Source of the DNA: an uncultured Eubacteriales bacterium
GTDB lineage: Bacteria > Bacillota > Clostridia > Christensenellales > Aristaeellaceae
Length of the DNA stretch: 64,000 nt
Assembly: GCA_902789795.1 (NCBI GenBank)
Contig: CADAPM010000006.1
Coordinates: 1 to 64,000 of the forward strand
Direction of reading: 5' to 3'
Shown here: in pieces, positions 53,332 through 62,556 of the stretch
Layout: each line of letters opens with the position of its first letter
Position numbering within the stretch: the stretch's first letter is position 1
Made by a program: the position numbers and the translations under genes
Notes under the pieces: model-generated
Database searches by the model: none
What the model saw: the letters and a program-made list of their open reading frames with translations, nothing else
Told to the model about the DNA's origin: nothing

Positions 53332-54377
53332 TGAAGAAAGCGATTTACGCGGGCGGACTGCAGATGGGCGGCGGCGCGCCGGTCTCCGTCCAGTCCATGA
53401 CCAATACCCGCACGGAGGATGTGGAAGCGACCCTGGCCCAGATCAAGCAGCTGGCGGAGGCTGGCTGCGACCTGGTGCGTGTGTCGGTCTACAATGAGGA
53501 CTGTGTGCGCGCTGTCCGGCAGCTGGTGGACGGAAGCCCCGTGCCCCTGTGCGCGGACATCCATTTTGACGCCCGGCTGGCGGTGGGCGCGGTAGAGAAC
53601 GGCATCTCCAAGCTGCGCATCAACCCCGGCAATATCGGCGGCGAGGATAAGGTGCGCATGGTGGCCGACTGCCTGAAGAAGCATCATATCCCCGTGCGCA
53701 TCGGCGTCAATACCGGCTCCATCGAAAAGGACATCCTGGCGAAGCACGGCGGCGTGACGGCCGAAGGCATGTGCGAGAGCGCCCTCAACCACGCGCGCCT
53801 GCTCGAGAAAGAGGGCTTTGACGACATCGTCCTCTCCCTGAAGGCCAGCGACGTGCGCCTGACGGTGGAGGCCTATCGCATGATCGACCGGCTGTGCGAC
53901 TATCCGCTGCACGTGGGCGTCACGGAGGCGGGCCTGCCCGGCGAGGGCACCGTCAAGTCGGCGATCGGCATCGGCGCTCTGCTGCTGGACGGTATCGGGG
54001 ATACGGTGCGCGTCTCCCTGACGGGCGATCCGGTGCGCGAGCCGGCGGCGGCGCTGGAGATCCTGCGCGCGCTGGGCCTCCGGAAGGGCATCCGCTGGAC
54101 GTCCTGCCCGACCTGCGGGCGAACCCGGGTCAACGTGGAGGAGATCTCCCGCGCTTTGCAGGCAGAGCTCAAGGATACGGACGCGGACCTGAGCGTGGCC
54201 GTGATGGGCTGCGTGGTCAACGGCCCGGGGGAGGCCCGGGATAAGGACATCGCGCTGTGCGGCGGCGACGGCTGCGCGGCGCTCTATATCAAAGGCGAGT
54301 ACGTGCGCACCATCCGGGGAGACATCATCGGAGAAACGGTGCGCGAGATCAGGAATTATCTGCATGACAAAGGCTGA
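53331..54377 (+). CDS. ispG: 4-hydroxy-3-methylbut-2-en-1-yl diphosphate synthase
   Basis: A 348-aa [4Fe-4S] enzyme of the MEP pathway. PVSVQSMTNTRTEDVEATL near the start of the barrel, KLRINPGNIG, and the cluster cysteines in SCPTCGRTRVNVEE and MGCVVNGPGEA. The ATG at 53331 overlaps the rseP stop (TGATG); an open frame further upstream is a shadow of rseP. It overlaps polC by 14 nt. Confidence 0.96.
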   Translation: MKKAIYAGGLQMGGGAPVSVQSMTNTRTEDVEATLAQIKQLAEAGCDLVRVSVYNEDCVRAVRQLVDGSPVPLCADIHFDARLAVGAVENGISKLRINPGNIGGEDKVRMVADCLKKHHIPVRIGVNTGSIEKDILAKHGGVTAEGMCESALNHARLLEKEGFDDIVLSLKASDVRLTVEAYRMIDRLCDYPLHVGVTEAGLPGEGTVKSAIGIGALLLDGIGDTVRVSLTGDPVREPAAALEILRALGLRKGIRWTSCPTCGRTRVNVEEISRALQAELKDTDADLSVAVMGCVVNGPGEARDKDIALCGGDGCAALYIKGEYVRTIRGDIIGETVREIRNYLHDKG

Positions 54378-57300
54378 ACTGCTTCAGGAGATCAACCGCA
54401 AGATCCCGTCGACCAAAGGCGACCTGACGATCGAGCGCGTATATTTCAATAAGGCGGAGAACCATGCCGTCATCTCATTCCTGTCCGGGCAGCTGCTCGG
54501 TCAGGATGATTTTGTGCGCATCAAAGCGCTCTTGGAGAGCATCTTCAAGAACATGCGCATCTCACTGCGCGTGGCGTCTCCCGCGCTGGCGGACGCCTTC
54601 CGCGAGGACCCCATGACCTACGGCCAGCCCGTACTGGACTACCTGACCCGCGAATACCCCCAGACCCAGGGCTGGCGGCGCTGGCTGAACATGCGCATGG
54701 ACGGGGAAAAGCTGGTGCTGGAAGTGCCGGATGTGTTTGCCATGGACTTTTTCGGCCAGCAGGAGGTCATGGACCGGGTGAGCCGGGCTGTGGACGATAT
54801 CTACCGCTTCCGCCCCGCCGTCACCGTGGATATCGCCGGGGAGAACGAGCGCCGCATCCAGGAGGAGCTGGAGGCGCGCGTCATGGAGGAGGAGAAGCTC
54901 TTCGCCTCCAGCGCCGCGGTCAAGCCGCAGAAGGAAGTCACGCCCACGATCCGCGGCCGTGTGATCTCCGCCCAGCCGGTGCCCATCGAAGGCCTCAATC
55001 AGGAGAGCGGGCGCGTGGTGATCCGCGGCAAGATCCTGAGCGTCGAGACCCGGGAGGTCTCCCAGGGCACGTCACTGCTGGTGACCTTTGCCGTGACGGA
55101 CTTCACCAGCTCGGTCAAGTGCAAGATGTTCCTGAGCTACCGCCCAAGGCAGCATCGCGGGCCCCTGGCGGAGGACGAGCCGCCCATTACCCCGGAGGAG
55201 AAGAAGACGGCGGAGGACATCGTCGCCAAGCTGAAGCCCGGCAGCGGTGTGCTGGTGCGCGGAAACATGCAGTTCGACAACTTCCTCAAGGAAGCCGTGC
55301 TGATGGCGGACGACATCATGCCCGCCGAACTGCCCCAGCGCATGGACAAGGCGGAGCAGAAGCGGGTGGAGCTGCACCTGCACACCAACATGAGCACCAT
55401 GGACGCCATCAACAGCATATCCGACCTGATGGCGCGGGCTGCCAAGTGGGGCCACACCGCTATGGCGGTCACGGACCACGGCGTGGTGCAATCCTATCCC
55501 GAAGCCTACAACGCCGCCAAGAAGTATAACGTGAAGCTGATCCCCGGCGTGGAGGCCTACCTGACGGACGACGAGTCCATCGTGGAGGACCCGCGGGGAC
55601 AGGACATCGACGACACCATCGTCGTCCTGGACTTTGAGACCACCGGCCTCAACACCCGCAAGGACCGCATGATCGAGTTCGGCGCGGCCAAGCTGGCCCA
55701 CGGCCAGATCGTGGACGCCATCGACCTGTTCATCAATCCCGGCTTCCCGCTGCCCCAGAAGATCAAGGACCTGACCCACATCACCGATCAGGACGTCATG
55801 AACGCGAAGCCGGCGGCCGAGGTGCTGCCGGAGATCCTGGCCTTCATCGGCGATTGTCCCGTGGCGGCGCACAACGCGAAGTTCGATATCTCCATCCTGC
55901 GCAACGAAATGAAGCGCGTGGGGCAGACCTTTGAAGGCACGGTGCTGGATACGCTGAGCTTCGCCAGGAAGCTCTATCCCGAGATGAAGTCCCACAAGCT
56001 GGGCGCGGTGTGCAAAAAGCTGGGCGTTTCTTTGAAGGACGCCCACCGTGCGGTCAACGACGCCACCGCCACCGCCCACTGCCTGTCCATCATGCTGGAC
56101 GAGGCCAAGAAAAAAGGCGCGAAGAGCCTGGACGATCTGAACGACCTTTCCCACGACTGCACGCTGGGCAGCTCCACCCACATCGTCCTGCTGGCCAGGA
56201 CCCAAAAGGGCGTGGAGAACATCAACCACATCGTGACCGAGTCCCACCTGAACTACTTCAAGCGCCGTCCGCATGTGCCCCGGGCCATCCTGCAAAAGTA
56301 CCGAGAGGGGCTGATCGTGGGCTCCGCCTGCATCGAGGGCGAGCTCATGCAGGCCATCGCGGCGGGGGAGAGCGACGACAAACTCAAGAAGATCGCGCGC
56401 TTCTACGATTACCTGGAGATCCAGCCCATCGGCAACAACGCCTTTATGCTTCGGGAGGGCCTGGCGGACGACGAGGAAGCCCTCCGGGATATGAATCGCA
56501 AGGTGGTCTGGCTGGGCGAGAAGCTGGGCATCCCCGTGTGCGCCACGGGTGATGTGCACTTCCTGGACCCGGAGGACGCCATCTTCCGCACCATCATCCA
56601 GAACGCCCAGGGCTTCAAGGACTGCGACCAGCAGCCGCCCCTGTATTTCCACACCACGGACGAGATGCTGGAGGAATTCAGCTACCTGGGCCGGGACAAG
56701 GCCTTCGAGGTGGTGGTCACCAACACTAACCTGATCGCCGACAGGGTTGAAAAGACCTTCTGGCACATCCCCCATCCCGAGGGGAAGGAAACCTTCTCTC
56801 CTTTCTGGGAGGAGGCCGCTCACGACATCGAGACCATGTCCTGGCAGACCGCCCACGAGATGTACGGGGACGAGCTGCCGGAGCTCATCACCAAGCGCCT
56901 GGAAAAAGAGCTCAGCTCCATCATCGGCTACGGGTACGCGACTTTGTACTCCATCGCCAACAAGCTGGTGCAGAAGTCCCTGCGGGATGGCTACCTGGTG
57001 GGCAGCCGCGGCAGCGTCGGCTCCTCCTTCGTGGCCTGCATGTCCGGCATCACCGAGGTCAACGCCCTGCCGCCCCACTACCGCTGCCCCAAGTGCCGGA
57101 AGGGCTACTTCGATATCCCCAAGGGCTACACGGTGGGCGTCGACCTGCCGGATAAGGATTGCCCGGTCTGCGGCACGAAGCTGGCCAAGGAGGGCTTTGA
57201 TATCCCCTTCGAGGTCTTCCTGGGCTTCAAGGGCGACAAGGTGCCTGATATCGACCTGAACTTCTCCGGTGAATACCAGCCCCGGGCCCACGCCTATATC

Positions 57301-58677
57301 GAGGAGCTGTTCGGCACCGGTTCCGTGTTCCGCGCCGGCACCATCGGCACCCTGGCGGAGAAGACCGCCTACGGTTACGTGCTCAAATACCTGGAGGAGA
57401 CCGGAAAGACGGTGTCCGAGGCTGAGAAGGACCGCCTGGCGGCGGGCTGTGTAGGCGTCAAGCGCACCACGGGCCAGCATCCCGGCGGCATCGTGGTGCT
57501 GCCCAAGAACTACGATATCTGCCAGTTCACCGCGGTCCAGCACCCGGCGGACGACCTGGAGTGCGGCATCGTGACCACCCACTTCGACTTCAACTCCATG
57601 CACGACGTGCTGGTCAAGCTGGACTGCCTCGGACACGACGACCCCACCATGATGCACCTCCTGGAGGAACTGACCGGCGTGCCCTTCAAGCAGATCCCCC
57701 TGGACGACAAAAACGTCATGAGCCTTTTCTCCAGCCCGGCGGCCCTGGGGGTGAAGCCCGAGGACATCGACTGCACCACCGGCACCCTGGGCGTCCCGGA
57801 ATTCGGCACCTCCTTCGTGCGCGGCATGCTGGATGAGACCCATCCCACCACCATGGAGGAGCTGATCCGCATCTCCGGCCTTTCCCACGGCACGGACGTG
57901 TGGCTGGGCAACGCGCGCGACCTGATCATGAACGGCGTGGCCCAGTTGAAGGAGTGCATCTGCACCCGCGATGACATCATGAACGCGCTGATCGCCTATG
58001 GCGTCGAAAGCAAGATGGCCTTTACCACCATGGAAAGCGTGCGCAAGGGCAAGGGCCTCAAGCCGGAAATGGAAGAGGCCATGGTGGCCCACAACGTGCC
58101 GCCGTGGTTCATCGACAGCTGCAAGAAGATCAAGTACATGTTCCCCAAGGGGCACGCGGTGGCCTATGTGACCATGGCCCTGCGCGTGGCCTGGTACAAG
58201 GTGTATCGGCCCCAGGCATACTACTGCGCCTTCTTCACCATCCGCGGCGACGGCTTTGACGCCTGCACCATGCTTTTGAGCATGGACGAGTTGAACGCCA
58301 GGATCCGCGAGTTCAAGAAGCTCGACCAGGAAAAGAAGCTGACCGCCAAGCAGGAGACCGAGATCACCGCCATGGAAATGGTTCGCGAGATGATGGCCCG
58401 CGGCTTCCGCTTCCTGCCGGCGGACCTGTACAAGAGCGACGCGCGCCGCTTCCTCCCGGAGGGGGAGACGGGCATCCGCGTGCCTTTCGCGTCGCTGGGC
58501 GGCCTGGGCGAGAGCGCGGCGGACGGTATCGCCGCTGCCCGCGAGATCCCCTTCGTCTCCGTGGAGGATCTGAAAAACCGCGCCCACGTCTCCTCGGCGG
58601 TGGTCGAGCTGCTGCGCAGCCAGGGCTGCCTGAACAGCCTCAGCGAGACGAGCCAGCTTTCCCTGTTCTCCCTCTGA
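54364..58677 (+). CDS. polC: DNA polymerase III PolC-type alpha subunit
   Basis: A 1437-aa replicative polymerase of the low-GC Gram-positive type. In order: N-terminal domain and OB fold (about 1-330), PHP domain (HLHTN at 338-342) split by a DEDDh proofreading exonuclease (VVLDFETTGLN, D423 and E425), a zinc site (CPKCRKGYFDI at 908 on, with CPVCGTKL), then palm, thumb and fingers (KVPDIDLNFSGEY; KRTTGQHPGGIVV; DPTMMHLLEELTG). Length matches the family. No good ribosome site, so it depends on coupling with ispG. Confidence 0.98.
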   Translation: MTKAELLQEINRKIPSTKGDLTIERVYFNKAENHAVISFLSGQLLGQDDFVRIKALLESIFKNMRISLRVASPALADAFREDPMTYGQPVLDYLTREYPQTQGWRRWLNMRMDGEKLVLEVPDVFAMDFFGQQEVMDRVSRAVDDIYRFRPAVTVDIAGENERRIQEELEARVMEEEKLFASSAAVKPQKEVTPTIRGRVISAQPVPIEGLNQESGRVVIRGKILSVETREVSQGTSLLVTFAVTDFTSSVKCKMFLSYRPRQHRGPLAEDEPPITPEEKKTAEDIVAKLKPGSGVLVRGNMQFDNFLKEAVLMADDIMPAELPQRMDKAEQKRVELHLHTNMSTMDAINSISDLMARAAKWGHTAMAVTDHGVVQSYPEAYNAAKKYNVKLIPGVEAYLTDDESIVEDPRGQDIDDTIVVLDFETTGLNTRKDRMIEFGAAKLAHGQIVDAIDLFINPGFPLPQKIKDLTHITDQDVMNAKPAAEVLPEILAFIGDCPVAAHNAKFDISILRNEMKRVGQTFEGTVLDTLSFARKLYPEMKSHKLGAVCKKLGVSLKDAHRAVNDATATAHCLSIMLDEAKKKGAKSLDDLNDLSHDCTLGSSTHIVLLARTQKGVENINHIVTESHLNYFKRRPHVPRAILQKYREGLIVGSACIEGELMQAIAAGESDDKLKKIARFYDYLEIQPIGNNAFMLREGLADDEEALRDMNRKVVWLGEKLGIPVCATGDVHFLDPEDAIFRTIIQNAQGFKDCDQQPPLYFHTTDEMLEEFSYLGRDKAFEVVVTNTNLIADRVEKTFWHIPHPEGKETFSPFWEEAAHDIETMSWQTAHEMYGDELPELITKRLEKELSSIIGYGYATLYSIANKLVQKSLRDGYLVGSRGSVGSSFVACMSGITEVNALPPHYRCPKCRKGYFDIPKGYTVGVDLPDKDCPVCGTKLAKEGFDIPFEVFLGFKGDKVPDIDLNFSGEYQPRAHAYIEELFGTGSVFRAGTIGTLAEKTAYGYVLKYLEETGKTVSEAEKDRLAAGCVGVKRTTGQHPGGIVVLPKNYDICQFTAVQHPADDLECGIVTTHFDFNSMHDVLVKLDCLGHDDPTMMHLLEELTGVPFKQIPLDDKNVMSLFSSPAALGVKPEDIDCTTGTLGVPEFGTSFVRGMLDETHPTTMEELIRISGLSHGTDVWLGNARDLIMNGVAQLKECICTRDDIMNALIAYGVESKMAFTTMESVRKGKGLKPEMEEAMVAHNVPPWFIDSCKKIKYMFPKGHAVAYVTMALRVAWYKVYRPQAYYCAFFTIRGDGFDACTMLLSMDELNARIREFKKLDQEKKLTAKQETEITAMEMVREMMARGFRFLPADLYKSDARRFLPEGETGIRVPFASLGGLGESAADGIAAAREIPFVSVEDLKNRAHVSSAVVELLRSQGCLNSLSETSQLSLFSL

Positions 58678-58723
58678 TGATGCCGCGGCGCCCGGGGTTT
58701 TGTAAAAACCAGGCCCCTGCGCA

Positions 58724-58752
58724 TTGATTTGTTTCCCGAACGGTGGTAATAT
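58724..58752 (+). promoter_or_regulatory. Promoter of the SH3-domain secreted protein gene
   Basis: TTGATT (58724-58729), 17-nt spacer, TAATAT (58747-58752), 42 nt before the start codon. Confidence 0.65.
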
Positions 58753-58794
58753 TATCAAAGAAACCATACCACTGACCAACAAATGGAGGTTATT

Positions 58795-59379
58795 ATGATC
58801 AAACGTATCTGCTCAGTTTCCCTGGCTCTTATGCTTTTGATGACCGCGATCGTCCCCCTCGCCGCGGCTGCGGACAATGGCTGGCTCATGTTCGTGTATA
58901 CGGAAAACCGCGGCTCCCTGAACGTGCGCTCCAGCATGAGCACCGGCAATAACGTGGTCGGCAAGCTGGATTTCGGCACGGCCGTGCAGGTGTACAGCTT
59001 CTTCGGCAGTTGGGCGCTGATCAACTACAAGAATACCAACGCCTATGTCATGACCCGGTATCTGACCTACACCCAGCCCACGACGCCGGTCACCCCGACC
59101 CCGGCACCGGCTTCGGATACCTCGCTCAATGACATCAACAAGGAGTTCAAGACCGCCGTTAAGGTGAAGGTGCCCTACATCGTCGTGTCCCGCCCCGCCC
59201 GCGCTTCCGGCTGGGTCAACCTGCGCTGGGCGCCCAGCACCAAGGCAGAAGTCATCTCCACCTGCCCCCAGGGCAAGGAGCTGTATGTGATCGCCGAGCT
59301 CAAAAACTGGTACCAGGTCCAGGACACCGTGACCGGCATGGTGGGCTTCATCAGCCGCAGCTATGTGAGCAAAAAGTGA
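58795..59379 (+). CDS. Secreted protein with two bacterial SH3 domains
   Basis: A 194-aa exported protein: signal peptide (about 1-23, ending LAAAAD), SH3b domain 1 (about 27-80, GSLNVRSSMSTGNNVVGKL), a Thr-Pro linker (about 85-105) and SH3b domain 2 (about 128-194, ending VGFISRSYVSKK). Such domains bind peptidoglycan. No catalytic domain. GGAGG lies 7 nt before the ATG at 58795. The L,D-transpeptidase nearby also concerns the wall. Confidence 0.88.
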   Translation: MIKRICSVSLALMLLMTAIVPLAAAADNGWLMFVYTENRGSLNVRSSMSTGNNVVGKLDFGTAVQVYSFFGSWALINYKNTNAYVMTRYLTYTQPTTPVTPTPAPASDTSLNDINKEFKTAVKVKVPYIVVSRPARASGWVNLRWAPSTKAEVISTCPQGKELYVIAELKNWYQVQDTVTGMVGFISRSYVSKK

Positions 59380-59420
59380 TCTGATCCGGCGAATACAAGA
59401 AGGAAAGGAAATCATTTAAT

Positions 59421-59954
59421 ATGAAGAAAATCACTGCGATCCTGCTGGCTGCGCTCCTGCTGATGAGCGTCTGCCTCGCGTCTGCCGAAGATGGCAAGAC
59501 CCAGCTGGGCATCCTGAACGTCAACGGCGTTTTTGATATCCGCTGCAACATCCCGGAAGGCTACGAGCTGAGTATCAATGAAGCGGATTCCGCCATGATC
59601 GATGCCGTGATCGAGTCTGACGATCAAACAAAGCCGGTCATGCAGCTGCGCGTCGCGTTCAATGAGCTGATCGCGGACGTGGAGCGGCTCAACGACCTGA
59701 GCGACGACCAGCTGAAGGTGCTCGAAGCGACCTTCCTGGAGGAAGAGGGCGTTAAGATCTCTTACAACAGCACCGCATACGGCACCAAGCTCCTGGTGGC
59801 TGAGCTCGAAAATGAGTACGTGGTCTTCTACACCATCTATAAGGGCTTTGAAGTCGAATTCCAGCTGACCCCCGGCACCGAACCGCTGAATGACAGCCAG
59901 ATCGACATGGTGATCAGCTTCCTGAGCGACATGGATTTCGTGTCCGCTGAATAA
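59421..59954 (+). CDS. Secreted protein, unknown
   Basis: A 177-aa protein with a signal peptide (MKKITAILLAALLLMSVCLASA) and a mature acidic domain of mixed alpha/beta type. It has one cysteine near the signal-peptide end in a weak lipobox-like context (LLMSVC) and one in the mature part, so a lipoprotein is possible but the signal-peptidase I site ASA-E looks better. AAGGAAAGGAAA precedes the ATG. Follows the SH3 protein by 41 nt, probably the same operon. Confidence 0.75.
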   Translation: MKKITAILLAALLLMSVCLASAEDGKTQLGILNVNGVFDIRCNIPEGYELSINEADSAMIDAVIESDDQTKPVMQLRVAFNELIADVERLNDLSDDQLKVLEATFLEEEGVKISYNSTAYGTKLLVAELENEYVVFYTIYKGFEVEFQLTPGTEPLNDSQIDMVISFLSDMDFVSAE

Positions 59955-59971
59955 GATATGCTTAAAACATC

Positions 59972-60004
59972 CAGGGGAACCGTGCGCAAGCGCTGGTTCC
60001 CCTG
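59972..60004 (+). terminator. Stem-loop between the secreted-protein gene and the deaminase-like gene
   Basis: Perfect 10-bp stem CAGGGGAACC/GGTTCCCCTG with a 13-nt loop; no T-run follows, so it may be an attenuator or mRNA stabiliser. Confidence 0.5.
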
Positions 60005-60036
60005 CCTGTATCATATCATGATATATGGGGGATCAC

Positions 60037-62487
60037 ATGGGCAATTTCGGGCAGTTCTATCTGGACAAGGAAAAGGATATCGTCGTCGAGCTCGATTTGT
60101 TTGGAGATGAACTGCGCTACACCCTGCGCACGCCTCATCACCGCACCGGCAACCTGATCACCAACCTGGCGAAGCTCTGTTCTCTGCCGCTGACGGAGGA
60201 CGAGAACGGGTTAAAGATCATCAAAGGCACTGTGCCGTCCTATGTGGACGGCTATAACCAGTGCCTTTTTATTTTCCGCCTCGGCGGCACCAAAATGGCC
60301 AATATCTATCCCGACGGCAGGATCGAAATGAAGGCCTCCATCCCGGCGATCTCCAAGACGCTCATGAGCCAGACGAAGGACTACCGCATGAGCATCGCCA
60401 AGACCATCGTCAAGACCTATATCCGCCGGGAGAACAAGTTTGAAACGGACCTGCATACCCACATGAATGGGAACCTGATGCCCGAAGTGCTCATCGCCCT
60501 GGGTATCCGGCACCAGATCCGCTATCCGCTGTATTACATCCGGAAGCTGGAGCTCAGGTGCAACGACGAACAGCTCAAATACCTGGAGACCCAGCGGGAG
60601 CAGGTGAGCCGCAGCTTTGCGGATTCGCCGCTGACGGGCAAATACCTGGACCGCAAGATCAACGACCATACCTTCATCAATTTTGCGGACCTGATCCTGA
60701 ACGACCTGAAGGACGCGGCCTACAATATCGAACGCATCGCCACCTCCCTGTCGGTGCCGAAGGATGGGCAGGCGGTGTTTGCGAACCTCGAAAAGACCTA
60801 TCTGTACCGCTACGTGTTCACCAAGGGGATCGCGCATGAGCGCCCGATCCGCCTGGACAGGATCTGGGAGATCCCCAATGCCGGGGTCCGGGAGCTGGCG
60901 GAGCGGATGCTCCAGGACCGGGAGCACCCCATTTTCAGCCAGAATACCCTCTTTGAGGACAAGCTGTTGTGGATCGCCCGCCAGTATGCCGCAAAGGGCA
61001 TCCGCTATGTGGAGATCACGGACACGGCGCTGACCCGGCCGGAGGACAGCATCCATCTGCTGACCCAGGCCCACCGCGTGCTGCCCGCGATCCGGCAGGA
61101 GACCGGAGTGACCATCCGCTTCCTGGCGGGCATCCGCCGCATCCCGCTGACCATCGTCCGGGACCAGCAGACGCCGAACGATTATCTGTCGGACAACCTG
61201 CGCGTCATCCGCGCGATCGCCGCGGACCCTTACGTGGCGGGCGCGGATATCATCGGTGAAGAGATCAACGATATCCTGGAGCTTAGGCAGGTCATCGAGC
61301 AGCTGGTGCGTCTGACCGCCGAGGAGCCGGACTTCGTGATCCGCATCCACGCCGGCGAGAGCGACAGCCTGCGCGACAACGTGGCCAACAGCCTGAAATG
61401 CGTGCGCGAGGCCCTGGAGCCGGGGCAGCCCATGCCGCAGCTGCGCGTGGGTCACGGCCTGTATACCTGCAACCTGCGGAGCGCCAAGGGCGAGCGCCTG
61501 CTGAAGGATCTTAAAGACAGCGGGGCCATCCTGGAATTCCAGATCACCTCCAACGTGCGCCTCAACAACCTGAGCAGCCTGACCCGGCACCCCCTGAAGA
61601 CCTACCTGCATGCGGGCGTGCTCTGCGTGCAGGGCACGGACGGCGGCGCGCTGTACGGCACGGACTCCATCGACGAGGAGCTGGCCCTGGAGAAGCTGCT
61701 GGGCCTGGACGACGAGGAGCTGGCCGCTATGCGCGCGGCGGACGCCCTGGCCCTGAAACGGGGCATGGCGGCCTTTGAACGCAAACAGGCGGCCATGGGC
61801 CCGCAGACGGCGCAGACGGTGGAGAAATGGCTCAGAGTGCGCCTCACCGGGACGGAGGAGCCGTCCAGGATGCTGGTGCAGGCCGATGAGCGGCGGGAGG
61901 CGGCGGAAGTGCTCAAAGATCAGCTGAGCGCCCTGCCGGAGGATCGGATCCCGGTCATCATCGCGGGCGGCAGCTTCAACAGCAGCCGGCACGAGACCGC
62001 CGTCAGCGAGGCGGGAAAGGCCGTGATCGACGCCCTGCTGGACGCGGCGGACCCGGAGCGCACTGTCTTTGTGATCGGCCATCGGCTGACGGGATATGAG
62101 GGCTATCTGGTCCGGAAGAACGGCGGCCGCTTCCCCGTGCATGCCATCGTGCCCACCATGCTGACCAAGGCCGAAGCGGACCGCCTGAAAAAGAGCGGTG
62201 TCGCCGTCAGCCTGTCCATCGAGTCGTCGGGCCTGGGGCTGTACAAGAGCTTCGCCTACGAGATATTCAAGCATCGCCCCTCGGTGCTGCTGGCCTTCGA
62301 CGGGAATTCCGCCGCGGCCAACCTGATCCAGGAGGCAAAGAACGGGCGGTACAAGAGCCGCATCTTTGTGAACCGGCGGTCAAGGGACCTGCTGAGGAAG
62401 GCCCAGACTCTGGAGGGCTACGTCGGCGATCTTAGCGACCTGGAGCGGATCATGAAGTATATCCCAAAAAACAGCAGCCCTGAATGA
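60037..62487 (+). CDS. Adenosine-deaminase-like protein with C-terminal Rossmann-like domain
   Basis: An 816-aa soluble protein. Residues 1-130: unrecognised beta-rich region. Residues about 135-585: an adenosine/AMP deaminase-type barrel with zinc and catalytic residues H140 and H142 (DLHTHMNGN), H438 and E441 (IHAGES), H473 (RVGHGLY) and D535 (GTDGG); the second Asp of the usual TDDP is Gly. Residues about 635-765: a Rossmann-like domain (VIIAGGSFNSSRHETAVSEA; FVIGHRLTGYEGYLV) that may be of the SLOG nucleotide-binding type. The ATG at 60037 has GGGGGA upstream; another ATG lies four codons earlier. Substrate and role unknown. Confidence 0.7.
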   Translation: MGNFGQFYLDKEKDIVVELDLFGDELRYTLRTPHHRTGNLITNLAKLCSLPLTEDENGLKIIKGTVPSYVDGYNQCLFIFRLGGTKMANIYPDGRIEMKASIPAISKTLMSQTKDYRMSIAKTIVKTYIRRENKFETDLHTHMNGNLMPEVLIALGIRHQIRYPLYYIRKLELRCNDEQLKYLETQREQVSRSFADSPLTGKYLDRKINDHTFINFADLILNDLKDAAYNIERIATSLSVPKDGQAVFANLEKTYLYRYVFTKGIAHERPIRLDRIWEIPNAGVRELAERMLQDREHPIFSQNTLFEDKLLWIARQYAAKGIRYVEITDTALTRPEDSIHLLTQAHRVLPAIRQETGVTIRFLAGIRRIPLTIVRDQQTPNDYLSDNLRVIRAIAADPYVAGADIIGEEINDILELRQVIEQLVRLTAEEPDFVIRIHAGESDSLRDNVANSLKCVREALEPGQPMPQLRVGHGLYTCNLRSAKGERLLKDLKDSGAILEFQITSNVRLNNLSSLTRHPLKTYLHAGVLCVQGTDGGALYGTDSIDEELALEKLLGLDDEELAAMRAADALALKRGMAAFERKQAAMGPQTAQTVEKWLRVRLTGTEEPSRMLVQADERREAAEVLKDQLSALPEDRIPVIIAGGSFNSSRHETAVSEAGKAVIDALLDAADPERTVFVIGHRLTGYEGYLVRKNGGRFPVHAIVPTMLTKAEADRLKKSGVAVSLSIESSGLGLYKSFAYEIFKHRPSVLLAFDGNSAAANLIQEAKNGRYKSRIFVNRRSRDLLRKAQTLEGYVGDLSDLERIMKYIPKNSSPE

Positions 62488-62494
62488 AGCAATG

Positions 62495-62534
62495 AAAAAG
62501 GACCGGCACGCCTGCACTGAGGCTTGCCGGTCCT
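62495..62534. terminator. Bidirectional terminator between convergent genes
   Basis: 10-bp stem AGGACCGGCA/TGCCGGTCCT with further inner pairing. Read leftward it is followed by a T-run (for the L,D-transpeptidase gene). Confidence 0.8.
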
Positions 62535-62556
62535 ATTCATTTGCATCAGATGGTTT

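Noticed and set aside
58678-58723. Terminator after polC (GGTTTT-GTA-AAAACC)
   Set aside because: A weak A/T stem with a 3-nt loop and no following T-run.
55072-58782. Very long open frame on the minus strand opposite polC
   Set aside because: It is the mirror of a high-GC coding gene; the predicted protein is a biased Gly/Asp/His/Val sequence without domains, while PolC on the other strand is complete.
60037-62487. A RADAR defence locus
   Set aside because: No RdrA ATPase or membrane partner next to it; neighbours are secreted wall-related proteins. Only the deaminase fold is shared.
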